Notes: generated by a model from the sequence alone, not told the origin. Counted from the stretch's first letter, positions 24,965 to 33,727 are shown. The stretch is 41,740 nucleotides of DNA from Chitinophagaceae bacterium (GCA_020847395.1 JADLCD010000125.1:1-41740); one strand, 5' to 3'. Translations and numbers: made by a program.

Positions 24965-26200
24965 ATGAACGAAAACGTTAACAAATCGGCCCTGTTTAAC
25001 GGTAGCTGCTTTGCCCTCATCACGACTGCTTTTACCTTCTCTATTCGCGCAGGTATCCTGTCGCAGGTAGGCGAAAGATTCGGACTTACCGCAACACAAT
25101 TGGGATTTATTAACCAAATGTTTTTTTTAGGCTTCCCTATTTCAATGATCCTCGGGGGATTATTATATTACAAAATCGGACCTAAGCTGATTATGCAGGT
25201 TGCTTTTGTAACGCATACCATTGGTATCTTAACCACTATCTTCGCCACTAGTTACCCGATATTGCTTGTCTCCACATTATTTATTGGTTTTGGTAATGGT
25301 TGTACTGAAGCAGCCTGTAATCCTATGATTGCCGATATGTATTCAGGCGATAAAATGAGTAAGATGCTTAACAGGTTTCACATGTGGTTTCCCGGTGGTA
25401 TTGTAATTGGTAGTTTGATTTCTAAGTTTATGACAGATAATGGCATGAGCTGGCAGGCGCAAATGTGGGTTACTATGGTTCCTACTATTATTTATGCCAT
25501 ACTGTTTTTTGGAAAAACTTTTCCCAAACCAAAATTGCAGACTTCTACTTCAATAGCAGAAAATCTGAAAGCAATGGCTTCTCCAACCTATATATTCCTG
25601 TTCATTTGTATGGCGCTTACCGCTATCTCTGAATTTGGCCCGCAACAATGGGTTGGATTAATCATGAGTAAGAGTGGCGCCAGCCCGATGTTAATACTTG
25701 CTTTGGTAACAGGTTTAATGGCTGTGGGAAGATTTTTTGGCGGACCCGTTACACATGCTTTAGGGCAAACTGGTGTATTATTAATGGGCGCTATTTTCGC
25801 AGCTATCGGTATCTACCTGTTTAGCACTGTTACCGGAGGTATGGCTTATGTAGCCGCTATATTCTTTGCAATTGGCGTTTGTTTCTTTTGGCCAACAATG
25901 GTGGGTGCAGTTGCACAGCGTGTTCCATTAAGCGGTGCATTAGGTATGTCAATCATCGGTGGTGTGGGTATGTTCTCTACCGCAATATGGCAACCAATCA
26001 TCGGTAGCTGGATTGATAAAGACAAAGCGCTTCATGCAGCATCCGGATTAACCGGCGACCAATTGGAGTTGGTTGCAGGCCAGGCAACACTTGCTAAAAT
26101 GGTTGCTTTCCCGGCTATATTAATTGTGTTGTTTATCATTTTCTTCTTCTGGCAGAAAAATGTAAAAAAACCTGGGGGCATTCCTGTGGCAGCCCACTAA
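24965..26200 (+). CDS. MFS transporter, probably for sugar
   Basis: A 411-residue membrane protein with about 12 hydrophobic segments, typical of the major facilitator superfamily. The first half has the loop RAGILSQVGERFGLTATQLGFIN and GGLLYYKIGPK, the second has VGRFFGGPVTHALG. The text resembles sugar-uptake members of the FGHS/NarK-like groups common in Bacteroidota, but the substrate cannot be read; the neighbouring GH109-like and isomerase genes make a sugar plausible. It is in the inner membrane. It ends with a strong terminator at 26224-26260. The upstream gap contains the MITE-like element, so its promoter region may have been altered. Confidence 0.85.
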   Translation: MNENVNKSALFNGSCFALITTAFTFSIRAGILSQVGERFGLTATQLGFINQMFFLGFPISMILGGLLYYKIGPKLIMQVAFVTHTIGILTTIFATSYPILLVSTLFIGFGNGCTEAACNPMIADMYSGDKMSKMLNRFHMWFPGGIVIGSLISKFMTDNGMSWQAQMWVTMVPTIIYAILFFGKTFPKPKLQTSTSIAENLKAMASPTYIFLFICMALTAISEFGPQQWVGLIMSKSGASPMLILALVTGLMAVGRFFGGPVTHALGQTGVLLMGAIFAAIGIYLFSTVTGGMAYVAAIFFAIGVCFFWPTMVGAVAQRVPLSGALGMSIIGGVGMFSTAIWQPIIGSWIDKDKALHAASGLTGDQLELVAGQATLAKMVAFPAILIVLFIIFFFWQKNVKKPGGIPVAAH

Positions 26201-26223
26201 AATTAAAATTGTTTAATTGATAT

Positions 26224-26260
26224 AAAGAGGTTGTCTGTACAGGCAGCCTCTTTTGTTTTT
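26224..26260 (+). terminator. Intrinsic terminator after MFS gene
   Basis: Long stem AAAGAGGTTGTCTGT (26224-26238) with ACAGGCAGCCTCTTT (26239-26253), two G-U pairs, then TTGTTTTT. The stem has no unpaired inner loop, so it is likely cruciform-prone as well. Confidence 0.8.
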
Positions 26261-26268
26261 ATAATGCC

Positions 26269-26299
26269 GGATTCCGAACCTTTCAAAAGTTCGGAATCC
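26269..26299. repeat. Perfect 11-base inverted repeat upstream of MBL gene
   Basis: GGATTCCGAAC (26269-26279) and GTTCGGAATCC (26289-26299) flank the 9-base loop CTTTCAAAA. It follows the MFS terminator and abuts the -33 box of the MBL gene. It may be an operator, a second terminator or a REP-like hairpin; no T-run follows. Confidence 0.6.
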
Positions 26300-26327
26300 T
26301 TGTATTCGTGGCATATCCTTAATTTTG
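26300..26327 (+). promoter_or_regulatory. Promoter of the MBL-fold gene
   Basis: TTG at 26300-26302 and TAATTTTG at 26320-26327 with a 17-base spacer match the Bacteroidota consensus. The predicted start, about seven bases downstream of the -7 box, falls at or next to the ATG at 26335, so the message could be leaderless. Confidence 0.5.
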
Positions 26328-26343
26328 AAGCGCTATGGCGCTT
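26328..26343 (+). promoter_or_regulatory. Hairpin holding the MBL start codon in its loop
   Basis: AAGCGC (26328-26333) and GCGCTT (26338-26343) are fully complementary, with TATG between. It immediately follows the -7 box. Whether the left arm is transcribed depends on the exact start site. Confidence 0.4.
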
Positions 26344-27171
26344 TATATCACTTCACTTAATTCGGGTAGTAATGGTAATTGTTATTATGTGGGTAATGAT
26401 GATGAGGCTGTATTAATTGATGCCGGTATTTCATGCAGGGAAACGGAAAAGCGAATGAACAGGCTTGGCTTACCAATCAGCCGTGTAAAAGCCATTTTTG
26501 TTTCTCATGAACATGGCGATCATATAACAGGCGTGGCAGGGCTTTCAAAAAAATTTCAACTACCTGTTTATATTACAAAAGCAACTTATACTGCCGCGGC
26601 TATTCCAATAGCATCTGGGTTGTTATATAATTTTGTGCATGAACAAATGGTTGTAATCGGTAATTTGCGCATTACTGCTTTTGCTAAATGCCATGATGCC
26701 TGTGACCCTCACAGTTTTTTTATTTCAGATGGACCTGTGAATGTGGGTGTGTTTACTGATATTGGCAATGCCTGCAATAATATTGTTCGTTATTTTAAAG
26801 AATGTGATGCGGTATTTTTAGAATCGAATTATTGTGAAGATATGCTGATGAAAGGCGCTTACCCCTGGCATTTGAAAAAAAGGATAAGTGGTGGCGAGGG
26901 ACATTTATCCAATAAGCAGGCGCTGGAATTATTTCTAAAGTATAAAGGGGAAAAATTAAGTCACCTTATTCTTTCGCATTTATCTAAAAACAATAACAGC
27001 CCGGAGCTTGTTGAAAAGATATTTGCAGAAAAAGCAGGTAATGTAAAAATCACCGTAGCCTCACGGTATAGCGAAACGCCCCTGTTTAGGATTGAAGCTC
27101 GTATTGTAACAAATAAAATAATGGAAATGCGGGTTGCTATTGTATCAGCACAGCAACTCTCTTTGTTCTGA
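26335..27171 (+). CDS. MBL-fold metallohydrolase, WalJ/YycJ-like
   Basis: A 278-residue metallo-beta-lactamase-fold hydrolase. The metal motif is His58-Glu-His60-Gly-Asp62-His63, followed by KCHDACDPHSFFI and TDIGNACNN. The start YITSLNSGSNGNCYYVG is typical of the YycJ/WalJ group, thought to be a nuclease-like enzyme with double-stranded DNA exonuclease activity in WalJ of B. subtilis relatives; here this is inferred from family only. It is cytoplasmic. The ATG lies in the loop TATG of a perfect six-base hairpin (AAGCGC/GCGCTT, 26328-26343). A downstream start would cut into the conserved beginning, so the ATG at 26335 is the natural one. Confidence 0.85.
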   Translation: MALYITSLNSGSNGNCYYVGNDDEAVLIDAGISCRETEKRMNRLGLPISRVKAIFVSHEHGDHITGVAGLSKKFQLPVYITKATYTAAAIPIASGLLYNFVHEQMVVIGNLRITAFAKCHDACDPHSFFISDGPVNVGVFTDIGNACNNIVRYFKECDAVFLESNYCEDMLMKGAYPWHLKKRISGGEGHLSNKQALELFLKYKGEKLSHLILSHLSKNNNSPELVEKIFAEKAGNVKITVASRYSETPLFRIEARIVTNKIMEMRVAIVSAQQLSLF

Positions 27172-27224
27172 AACAACTAAACCTAACTAATAATTCTTCT
27201 TAGAAGACGCAATTCAAATTATCA

Positions 27225-30200
27225 TTATTTTTCCAACGGATGTTCCTGTAATATTTTATCAGGTGAATAAAAATCTTTTTTAGCCAGAACTTCTGCTCTC
27301 ACTTTTTTCACTTTATCAGCCTGTATCGGCGCAGCCTGGTTTCCAAAGGAATTGCGTACATAGGTTAATACTGCCGCCATTTCTTCATCATTCAACAAAC
27401 CTTCAAAAGGCGTCATTGGTACCTGCCCCGGGTATTTGCTGCCATTTACCTCTATAGGGCCAAGCATACCTTTTAAAGCGATTTTTATCAATCTGTCTTC
27501 ACTGCCCGTTACCCATTTTGAATTTTTTAATGGAGGAAACCCGGAAGCCTGCAAGCCTTTTCCATCTGGTTGGTGGCAGGTGGCACAGAAGCCTTCTCTT
27601 GCATAAATTTCTTTTCCTTTCTTAAATAATTCAAGGTCATTTCCTTTTAATGATGATAATACATCTTCCTGTTTCTTTTCTTCAACCAACTGCCCTTTTA
27701 AATGCGCCACAGCAGCATCATAAGCGTTTATCATCCAGTCGTCAAGCGGTTTTTTAGCGGCTTCAGCCAGTATAGGTAATCCTTTTTCTTTACCAATCCA
27801 TGAGGCTGCTACAATTGCCATTAATCTCACCCTGCTGTTTTCATCCTGCACAGCCTGCATTAATAAATCTGCCTGGTTTTTTACCTGGTGACCGGTATAA
27901 CGTACAACCATAACCGCAGCAGATCTTACCCTGTAATCTTTTGCTTTCAATAATTGGTGCAATAAATTTTGATCTACTTTATCGGCTCCCCAGGTAACCC
28001 AGAGCGCTTCAAGCATATTATGTTCGTAGCGGGGATCATTTTTATCAAGTGCGTTTACCCATTTTGTTATGGCTGGTAATACTTCCGCAGCATTTCTTCC
28101 TCTTAATTCTCTTTTTGTTCTGTAGCGGGTGCGGTATTCCGGAAGCTTGAGATTATCCAATAATTCTCCAATACTTGCACCTGCAATTTTAGCCGGTGTA
28201 ACCAATGGCCTTGAAGGATAAGTAAGCCGATACACTCTTCCATGCATGTGATCACGTAACGGGTCTCTTGCATTATGCTGCATATGACCAATTAGTATAT
28301 TATGCCAGTCAATTACATACAACGAACCATCAGGTGCAAATTCCATATCAACCGGGCGAAAGTTTCTGTCCTCACTAACGATCAGGTCTACCCGATGGTG
28401 ACTTTTATATCCTGTGCTGCTATCTTCCACTACATGTTGTTTTGTTCCTAAAAATCCTATCGTATTATTAATAAGCAAATCACCCTGTACCTCATCAGGA
28501 AAATGGCGACTCGATACAAATTCCAACCCGGAAGTTGGACGAACCTTATGCGCTTCCTCAATCAGGTTAAATGATTTATGTGTTGCTTCTCCATATCTTG
28601 GCAATACGGTACCGGGCAACATCCAGCGTACATCAGGCCCTGAAGTTTCTGCAAAAAAGGGTTGCCCCCAATCATCAAATGCAATACCCCATGGATTAGG
28701 AATAGAAAGCTGTGCAGTGCGTTCCAGTTTATGCAACTGCGGCGCATACCTGTAAAAGCCACCATTGGTACCACGTACAGGGCCATACGAAGTTTCTACA
28801 TTGGTGTGAAGAAATACGCCTTCACCCATATATATAGCGCCTGAAGGATCTGTAGTAAACGCATGAATATTGTGATGCGTATCATGGTCATCAAAGCCGC
28901 TTAATAATATTTGAACTTTGTCTGCTTTATCATCTCCGTCTGTATCAGTATATAATTTAAAATTTGTTCCCTGCGATACATATACGCCCTCAGGCTCAAT
29001 TTCAAAACCTACAGGCAGGTGCAGGTGATCTGCAAAAACCTTAAGTGTATCGGCTTTACCATCGTTATTGGTATCTTCAAGAATAATTATTTTATCGTTG
29101 GGCTTTGTATCGCCCGGTTTATAATGCGGATAACTTGGCATGGTTGCTACCCACAATCTTCCCTTGTTATCAAACGACATTTGCATTGGCTTGGCTAAAT
29201 CTGGGAAATCTTCCTCTGATGCAAATAATTCAATTTTATAACCAGGCGGAACTTTTAGCTTCTTCACCGCCTCTGCGCCCGACAAATAAGTTAAACTACC
29301 ATTTTGCTCAGGGTTGTAATTAGTAATTACAGGTGGCAACACTCTTGTATTTTTATCGGCAGCGGCCACATCCATTTTTTCACCTTTCAATGCTTTCCAT
29401 ATCGCGGTGTCACGGATGGCAGTCATCTGGCGAATCTTTTCAATTTCTGCAGGATAGTTGGCCGGGCCAAAAGGGTTGTAACGGCGACCATATACATGCA
29501 CGCCATTGGGAATTTTATAATCATTAAGCCACATCCAGTTTTTTTCCATTACCGCATCGTATACTAATTTTTTATTTGCTTCAGCAACCGGCGAAGTTTT
29601 GCCGAAAATTTCATTTGCCAGCAATACGCCGAATTTTTTATAGCCTTCTTCATTTAACTGTGAACCATCTATCGTTAAATAATCTTTTGCATCATCAAAC
29701 CATTTTTTTGTTGGCGTAAAAGCATCTATGAATAAAACGCCGTTTGCATCAGCAACCTGTTTCATTCCATCGGTATATAGCTTAATATTTTCATTTTCTT
29801 TTTTTCCGTCAGGAAGATCATATGTAGCGGTTAGATTTTCAAAAGCAACAGGCGAAACAATTACTAACTGGGCCCGTGAAGAATCGCCCTTGTAATACTG
29901 ACCTAAAGTGTGTTTAATAAAGGCATCTAATTCAGCTTTATAATTGTTCAGTCCTTCTCTTCCCTGGAAAGATTCATTGTATCCAAAAAAAGCTATGATG
30001 ATATCTGGTTTATGGCGGATAAGCCATTGGTCAGGTGAATCAAAAAAACCTTCACTACCGGAGTTTTTGGCAAGCTCTGTCTGGAATTTTTCAGCACCGG
30101 GAAAAGCCCAGGGATCATTTCTTGCAGCATGTGGTCTGAAGCCCGGCGTATTACCTCCATCACAAAAATTACGGAAATACAGCATACTATCGGGATAGCG

Positions 30201-30395
30201 CAATTGCATCTCCGTCTCGAAATAATCATAGTTTATCATACGGGATCCCAGGTTATTACCAACCAAAGCAATGTGCGATCCTTTCCTGATTTTTATGTGC
30301 GTTGAATCTTTTGAACCGCAGGATGAGAGCAATACGGTTGCGGAAAAAATTAAAACAAAATATTGGACCATCTTTTTAGAGTGTCGGGTATTCAT
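27225..30395 (-). CDS. Large lipoprotein: SGNH-type hydrolase + PVC-type beta-propeller dehydrogenase + HEAT-like repeats + cytochrome c
   Basis: A 1056-residue lipoprotein; the lipobox LLSSC puts the lipidated Cys at residue 26. Four parts are visible. Residues about 40-280 look like an SGNH/GDSL hydrolase (VGNNLGSRMINYDYFE, then IIAFFGYNES). Residues about 370-740 resemble the PVC-type propeller domain, with FDNKGRLWVATMPSYP, EDTNNDGKADTLKVFAD and DTDGDDKADKV Asp-rich motifs. Residues about 760-890 are helical and HEAT-like. Residues about 920-1030 form a cytochrome c with CATCHQPDGKG binding heme near 935. Such proteins are thought to oxidise sugars or alcohols in the periplasm and pass electrons to heme. 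The substrate is not known. It is probably attached to the outer or inner membrane on the periplasmic side. It is convergent with the MBL gene. Confidence 0.85.
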   Translation of the reverse strand: MNTRHSKKMVQYFVLIFSATVLLSSCGSKDSTHIKIRKGSHIALVGNNLGSRMINYDYFETEMQLRYPDSMLYFRNFCDGGNTPGFRPHAARNDPWAFPGAEKFQTELAKNSGSEGFFDSPDQWLIRHKPDIIIAFFGYNESFQGREGLNNYKAELDAFIKHTLGQYYKGDSSRAQLVIVSPVAFENLTATYDLPDGKKENENIKLYTDGMKQVADANGVLFIDAFTPTKKWFDDAKDYLTIDGSQLNEEGYKKFGVLLANEIFGKTSPVAEANKKLVYDAVMEKNWMWLNDYKIPNGVHVYGRRYNPFGPANYPAEIEKIRQMTAIRDTAIWKALKGEKMDVAAADKNTRVLPPVITNYNPEQNGSLTYLSGAEAVKKLKVPPGYKIELFASEEDFPDLAKPMQMSFDNKGRLWVATMPSYPHYKPGDTKPNDKIIILEDTNNDGKADTLKVFADHLHLPVGFEIEPEGVYVSQGTNFKLYTDTDGDDKADKVQILLSGFDDHDTHHNIHAFTTDPSGAIYMGEGVFLHTNVETSYGPVRGTNGGFYRYAPQLHKLERTAQLSIPNPWGIAFDDWGQPFFAETSGPDVRWMLPGTVLPRYGEATHKSFNLIEEAHKVRPTSGLEFVSSRHFPDEVQGDLLINNTIGFLGTKQHVVEDSSTGYKSHHRVDLIVSEDRNFRPVDMEFAPDGSLYVIDWHNILIGHMQHNARDPLRDHMHGRVYRLTYPSRPLVTPAKIAGASIGELLDNLKLPEYRTRYRTKRELRGRNAAEVLPAITKWVNALDKNDPRYEHNMLEALWVTWGADKVDQNLLHQLLKAKDYRVRSAAVMVVRYTGHQVKNQADLLMQAVQDENSRVRLMAIVAASWIGKEKGLPILAEAAKKPLDDWMINAYDAAVAHLKGQLVEEKKQEDVLSSLKGNDLELFKKGKEIYAREGFCATCHQPDGKGLQASGFPPLKNSKWVTGSEDRLIKIALKGMLGPIEVNGSKYPGQVPMTPFEGLLNDEEMAAVLTYVRNSFGNQAAPIQADKVKKVRAEVLAKKDFYSPDKILQEHPLEK

Positions 30396-30611
30396 GTGTG
30401 CAATCCTTTTATATAGTATAAATATATGGTTTAACTGATTAAGTATCGTTGTTGTTTTTAAAGAGTTGGCTACAGCCGGGCCATCCTGTACTATCCTGTG
30501 TGGCTACAGCGTTAAGTAATATTGGTTTTCAAATGGTATGTAGAAAAAGTAATAAGAGCAACGTTCAAAAAAGCTTATATTCATAATTATTATTGATAAT
30601 ACGCTCACCCG

Positions 30612-31343
30612 ATGGCTCAAACTTTTGTTGTAGGCGATATACACGGCGCACTCAAAGCATTGCAACAGGTGATTACAGTAATTGATTTCAGGAAAGATGA
30701 TCTGCTGGTTTTTCTTGGTGATTATGTAGATGGCTGGTCTGAATCGCCGGGAGTTATAACCTACCTTAACGAATTAAGCACTATGTGTCATTGTATTTTC
30801 CTTAAAGGGAACCATGATGTATGGTGCCAGGCATGGCTGAAAGGAGAGTATCCCAATCCGTACTGGCTGCAGCATGGCGGCAGGTCTACTGTTGAGGCAT
30901 ATAAAAATATAAGTGCGAAGGAAAAGCATTGTCATCTTGATTTTTTTGACCGGATGCAGAACTATTATACAGATGATAAGAACAGGTTATTTGTGCATGC
31001 GGGATTTTCCTCAATGCATGGTCCTGTAATGGAAAGTTATGAGAGTAATTTTTACTGGGACAGAACATTATGGGAAGTAGCCGTAACCATGGATAAAAAA
31101 ATAAAACGCGACTCGATACTATATCCCAAACGCCTGAAGCTTTTTGAAGAAATATTTATTGGCCATACACCCACTATCAATTACAATAATGATATGCCAA
31201 TGCATGTGGCCAATGTTTGGAATGTAGATACCGGCGCTGCATTTACAGGGAAATTATCTATACTCAATGCAGATACAAAAAAAGTGTGGCAAAGTGATAT
31301 TGTTCAGCATTTATATCCTGATGAGAAGGGGAGAAATGGGTGA
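30612..31343 (+). CDS. Metallophosphoesterase (Ser/Thr protein phosphatase-like)
   Basis: A 243-residue calcineurin-like phosphoesterase. The metal motifs are in order: Asp9-Ile-His11 in VGDIHG, GDYVDGWSESPG near residue 36, GNHDVW near 62, HAGF near 127 and GHTPTINYN near 182. It resembles small bacterial phosphoprotein or bis(5'-nucleosyl) phosphatases; the substrate cannot be told. It is cytoplasmic and complete. No matching kinase is in the window. The run of AGTAAGTAGTAAG words follows the stop. Confidence 0.88.
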   Translation: MAQTFVVGDIHGALKALQQVITVIDFRKDDLLVFLGDYVDGWSESPGVITYLNELSTMCHCIFLKGNHDVWCQAWLKGEYPNPYWLQHGGRSTVEAYKNISAKEKHCHLDFFDRMQNYYTDDKNRLFVHAGFSSMHGPVMESYESNFYWDRTLWEVAVTMDKKIKRDSILYPKRLKLFEEIFIGHTPTINYNNDMPMHVANVWNVDTGAAFTGKLSILNADTKKVWQSDIVQHLYPDEKGRNG

Positions 31344-31344
31344 G

Positions 31345-31376
31345 GGGAGTAAGTAGTAAGTGGTAAGTAGTAAGAA
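31345..31376. repeat. Short degenerate repeat after metallophosphatase gene
   Basis: A run of AGTAAGTAGTAAGTGG-like words, related to the one at 21259-21285. It lies in the 218-base gap before the isomerase-like gene; the remainder of that gap shows no gene. Confidence 0.45.
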
Positions 31377-31561
31377 TACAGGAGCAAGCAGGCAGGAGGC
31401 GGAACTGGTAAACTGAAAACAGCATAGAATAACATACTGCTATTGATCGTATTTGTACAAATAATGGTATCAGTTGCCCAATTTTGTTCAATCTTTTCTC
31501 CGTAATTACATTTCACTTACAAAGCATATCTTAGTAATCCTGTTCATTTAAAATTTTATTT

Positions 31562-32506
31562 ATGCTTGCAGAAAAAAATGCATCTTTCAATCTTTCACGT
31601 CGTTCCTTTTTAACCAAAGGTTCTATAGCATCTCTTGGTTTACTTGTTTCAGGATCAGCGATAGCAAAAGGACTTTTTTTACCGGATAAACCAAACTCAA
31701 AATTCGCGGATGTGCAGGTGGGCACCATTACATACTCATACCGTAGCATGCCTCACGATATTCACCAGCTACTACAGTTTATTGTTGATAGTGGTGTGAG
31801 TGCAATAGAGCTGATGGGCGAAGCCCCGGAGAAATACGCCGGTATTCCTGACGATAAAACAAAGATTGCGGAATGGCGCGCCACTGCACCAATGAATAAA
31901 TTTAAAGAGATACGTAAAATGTTTGAGAAAGCAGGCGTAAGTATTTATGCATTTAAGCCAAATGCACTAAACCCCAATAATACTGATGCCGAAATTGAAT
32001 ATGCTTTAGAAGCAGCAAAAGCATTAGGCGCAAATTCCGTTACTGTTGAATTGCCAAAAGATGCTGCACATTCCCAACGCTTAGGTACACTCGCAGCTAA
32101 ACATAAAGTGTATGTGGGTTATCATGCACATACACAGGCAACCGACACTGCATGGGATACAGCTTTGAGTCAATCGCCATATAACTCTATGAACCTTGAT
32201 TGCGGGCACTATATAGCTGCCGGCGAAAATAATACAGCAGAAACATTACTGGCACTTATACAGGCAAAGCACGATCGCATCACTTCCATGCATTTAAAAG
32301 ATCGTAAAACAAAAGAAAATGGCGGAGATAATCTGCCCTGGGGTGAAGGCGATACACCAATACCTGCCATACTTAACCTTTTAAAAGAAAAAAAATATAA
32401 AATTCCTGTTTCCATAGAATTAGAATATAAAATACCGGAGGGTTCGGATGCGGTGAAAGAAGTTAAAAAATGCGTGCTTTTCGCAAAGCAGGCATTGGGA
32501 GCATGA
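31562..32506 (+). CDS. Secreted sugar-phosphate isomerase/epimerase-like TIM-barrel protein
   Basis: A 314-residue AP-endonuclease-2/xylose-isomerase-like TIM-barrel protein. A twin-arginine-type signal, SRRSFLTKGSIASLGLLVSG, lies at about residues 12-31, so export through Tat is likely. The barrel text includes VGTITYSYRSMP, then GVSAIELMG, GANSVTVELP, YVGYHAHTQ, MNLDCGHYIAAG and ITSMHLKDRK, with the acidic and His metal ligands of the family. Such proteins accompany sugar oxidoreductases and often act on keto-sugars; the reaction is unknown. The large cytochrome lipoprotein gene lies nearby on the other strand with the metallophosphatase gene between. Confidence 0.85.
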   Translation: MLAEKNASFNLSRRSFLTKGSIASLGLLVSGSAIAKGLFLPDKPNSKFADVQVGTITYSYRSMPHDIHQLLQFIVDSGVSAIELMGEAPEKYAGIPDDKTKIAEWRATAPMNKFKEIRKMFEKAGVSIYAFKPNALNPNNTDAEIEYALEAAKALGANSVTVELPKDAAHSQRLGTLAAKHKVYVGYHAHTQATDTAWDTALSQSPYNSMNLDCGHYIAAGENNTAETLLALIQAKHDRITSMHLKDRKTKENGGDNLPWGEGDTPIPAILNLLKEKKYKIPVSIELEYKIPEGSDAVKEVKKCVLFAKQALGA

Positions 32507-32534
32507 TCAGGATTGTTTAAGCGTTTTTGAATCC

Positions 32535-32598
32535 AAGGTTGCCAACCTTTGGGATAGGTATCAATACTAAAGCGAACGTGTTGAAGGTTGGCAACCTT
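32535..32598. repeat. Two inverted copies of a 15-base palindromic unit
   Basis: AAGGTTGCCAACCTT (32535-32549) and its reverse complement AAGGTTGGCAACCTT (32584-32598), 34 bases apart. Each copy alone also folds with AAGGTT/AACCTT arms. It looks like a REP/BIME-type pair between the isomerase gene and the next small gene. Confidence 0.65.
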
Positions 32599-32658
32599 TG
32601 TGACAAACCTATAACAAAAAGTGCCGTCTATTTTGTATCTTGCTAGCAAACCTGTAAA

Positions 32659-32898
32659 ATGTCAAAAAAAGTTACAGCCGCATTGCTGGAAGCATTATTA
32701 TTTTTTGCTGTATCTCTATTACTGGCAACGATAGCATATTTTCTTTTTGATATCTCCATGAAGGGCATTGCTATTGTTGTGATCGTAATTATTACCTATC
32801 TTCTTGTGCCTCGTTTTCAGGTTGTAGTATATCAATCCGGCGAAAGAATAATTCCACGTTGGTTCTTATCAAAATTCCGGAAAAAATTTAGCGAATAG
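32659..32898 (+). CDS. Small hydrophobic membrane protein (79 aa)
   Basis: A 79-residue protein with two hydrophobic segments at about residues 8-29 and 34-50 and a short basic C-terminus (FLSKFRKKFSE). It begins MSKKVTAALLEALLFFAVSL. I do not recognise the family. The two segments suggest an inner-membrane hairpin with both ends on the cytoplasmic side, as the basic ends predict. A -7-like TATCTTGC lies near 32636-32643. It is an isolated gene between the palindrome pair and the next unknown gene. Confidence 0.55.
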   Translation: MSKKVTAALLEALLFFAVSLLLATIAYFLFDISMKGIAIVVIVIITYLLVPRFQVVVYQSGERIIPRWFLSKFRKKFSE

Positions 32899-33073
32899 AG
32901 CGCATGGTTACCACTATGAGTGGCGTACCAACAACAGCAGCGTTTATTCTTTACATCCCACTTTTGAGTTCCTCTTTACATTTTTCCATATAAAAGCCAC
33001 TTTGTTGCTATTGAAATGATTGTAACGCTTTTTTTGGTATGGTTTTGCAATAAGTGTAAGTAAATAAAAGTTT

Positions 33074-33649
33074 ATGGCACTTGATCTGATCCAAACACTG
33101 GCGCAGCGGGATGGAATATCTGCACTGCCCAAGATAGACCCCAACACACAGGATGTTGCTGCTGATGCAGAAGTGTATGCACACAGGCTTTCCCAGGCAG
33201 CCATACCGGCAACTTTAGTGGGCTTGTATAAATATTCAAGAGACGAACACCAGGCGGCCAATATTTTTACCAATGAGTTTGCCAGTAGCTGGCGTAAAGA
33301 TGTGTTTGGCACCAGCAGTGAAGCGCTTCTTTCAAAGGTTGCAAACTATGGAGGTGTAATGGCAGAAGAAGCAAAAGCAAAACTTGATCATGTTTTTTCT
33401 GATACTGTGCAGGTGCTTAAAGAAAATTTGAGCGAGCCAACAGGGATTGCTGTGAAAAACTTATTTACGGAACAAAGAACAAATATTTTATTACACCTGC
33501 CTGCAGCCCTGGGCGCAGGTGAAATGTTGGATGATAATAGTCTTGATGATCGTACAAACAAAATGGAAGGGCCTGTATCGAGCCTTATGCATAAAATAGA
33601 AAAAGCGTTTGCCGGAACTGAACGCCCGGAAGATAAACAAGGCATGTAG
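33074..33649 (+). CDS. Hypothetical helical protein (191 aa)
   Basis: A 191-residue soluble protein with no signal peptide and no membrane segment. It is almost wholly helical, Ala-rich and acidic, with blocks such as ATLVGLYKYSRDEHQAANIF and the Gly/Ala-rich segment LHLPAALGAGEMLDDNSLDD. I do not recognise a family with confidence; the pattern is somewhat like proteins of the DUF937 kind, without firm match. No metal or nucleotide motif is visible. It is convergent with the HU-like gene, whose terminator follows at 33701-33727. The codon use is like the neighbours, so it is not obviously foreign. Confidence 0.6.
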   Translation: MALDLIQTLAQRDGISALPKIDPNTQDVAADAEVYAHRLSQAAIPATLVGLYKYSRDEHQAANIFTNEFASSWRKDVFGTSSEALLSKVANYGGVMAEEAKAKLDHVFSDTVQVLKENLSEPTGIAVKNLFTEQRTNILLHLPAALGAGEMLDDNSLDDRTNKMEGPVSSLMHKIEKAFAGTERPEDKQGM

Positions 33650-33700
33650 TTGGGGAAAATTGTTGCATTTCTTACCCAATTTTATTAAAGAAAGATAGTT

Positions 33701-33727
33701 CCTGCTACATTATTTGTATGTAGCAGG
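33701..33727 (-). terminator. Bidirectional terminator overlapping the HU-like gene's stop
   Basis: CCTGCTACA (33701-33709) pairs perfectly with TGTAGCAGG (33719-33727). On the minus strand it is followed by a T-rich stretch; on the plus strand by GGGCTTCTTTTAT. The TAA of the minus-strand gene (33710-33712) lies in the loop. Confidence 0.6.

Noticed and set aside
26231-26416. Plus-strand frame of 61 codons over the MBL gene start
   Set aside because: It crosses the MFS terminator and is out of frame with the clearly conserved MBL protein.
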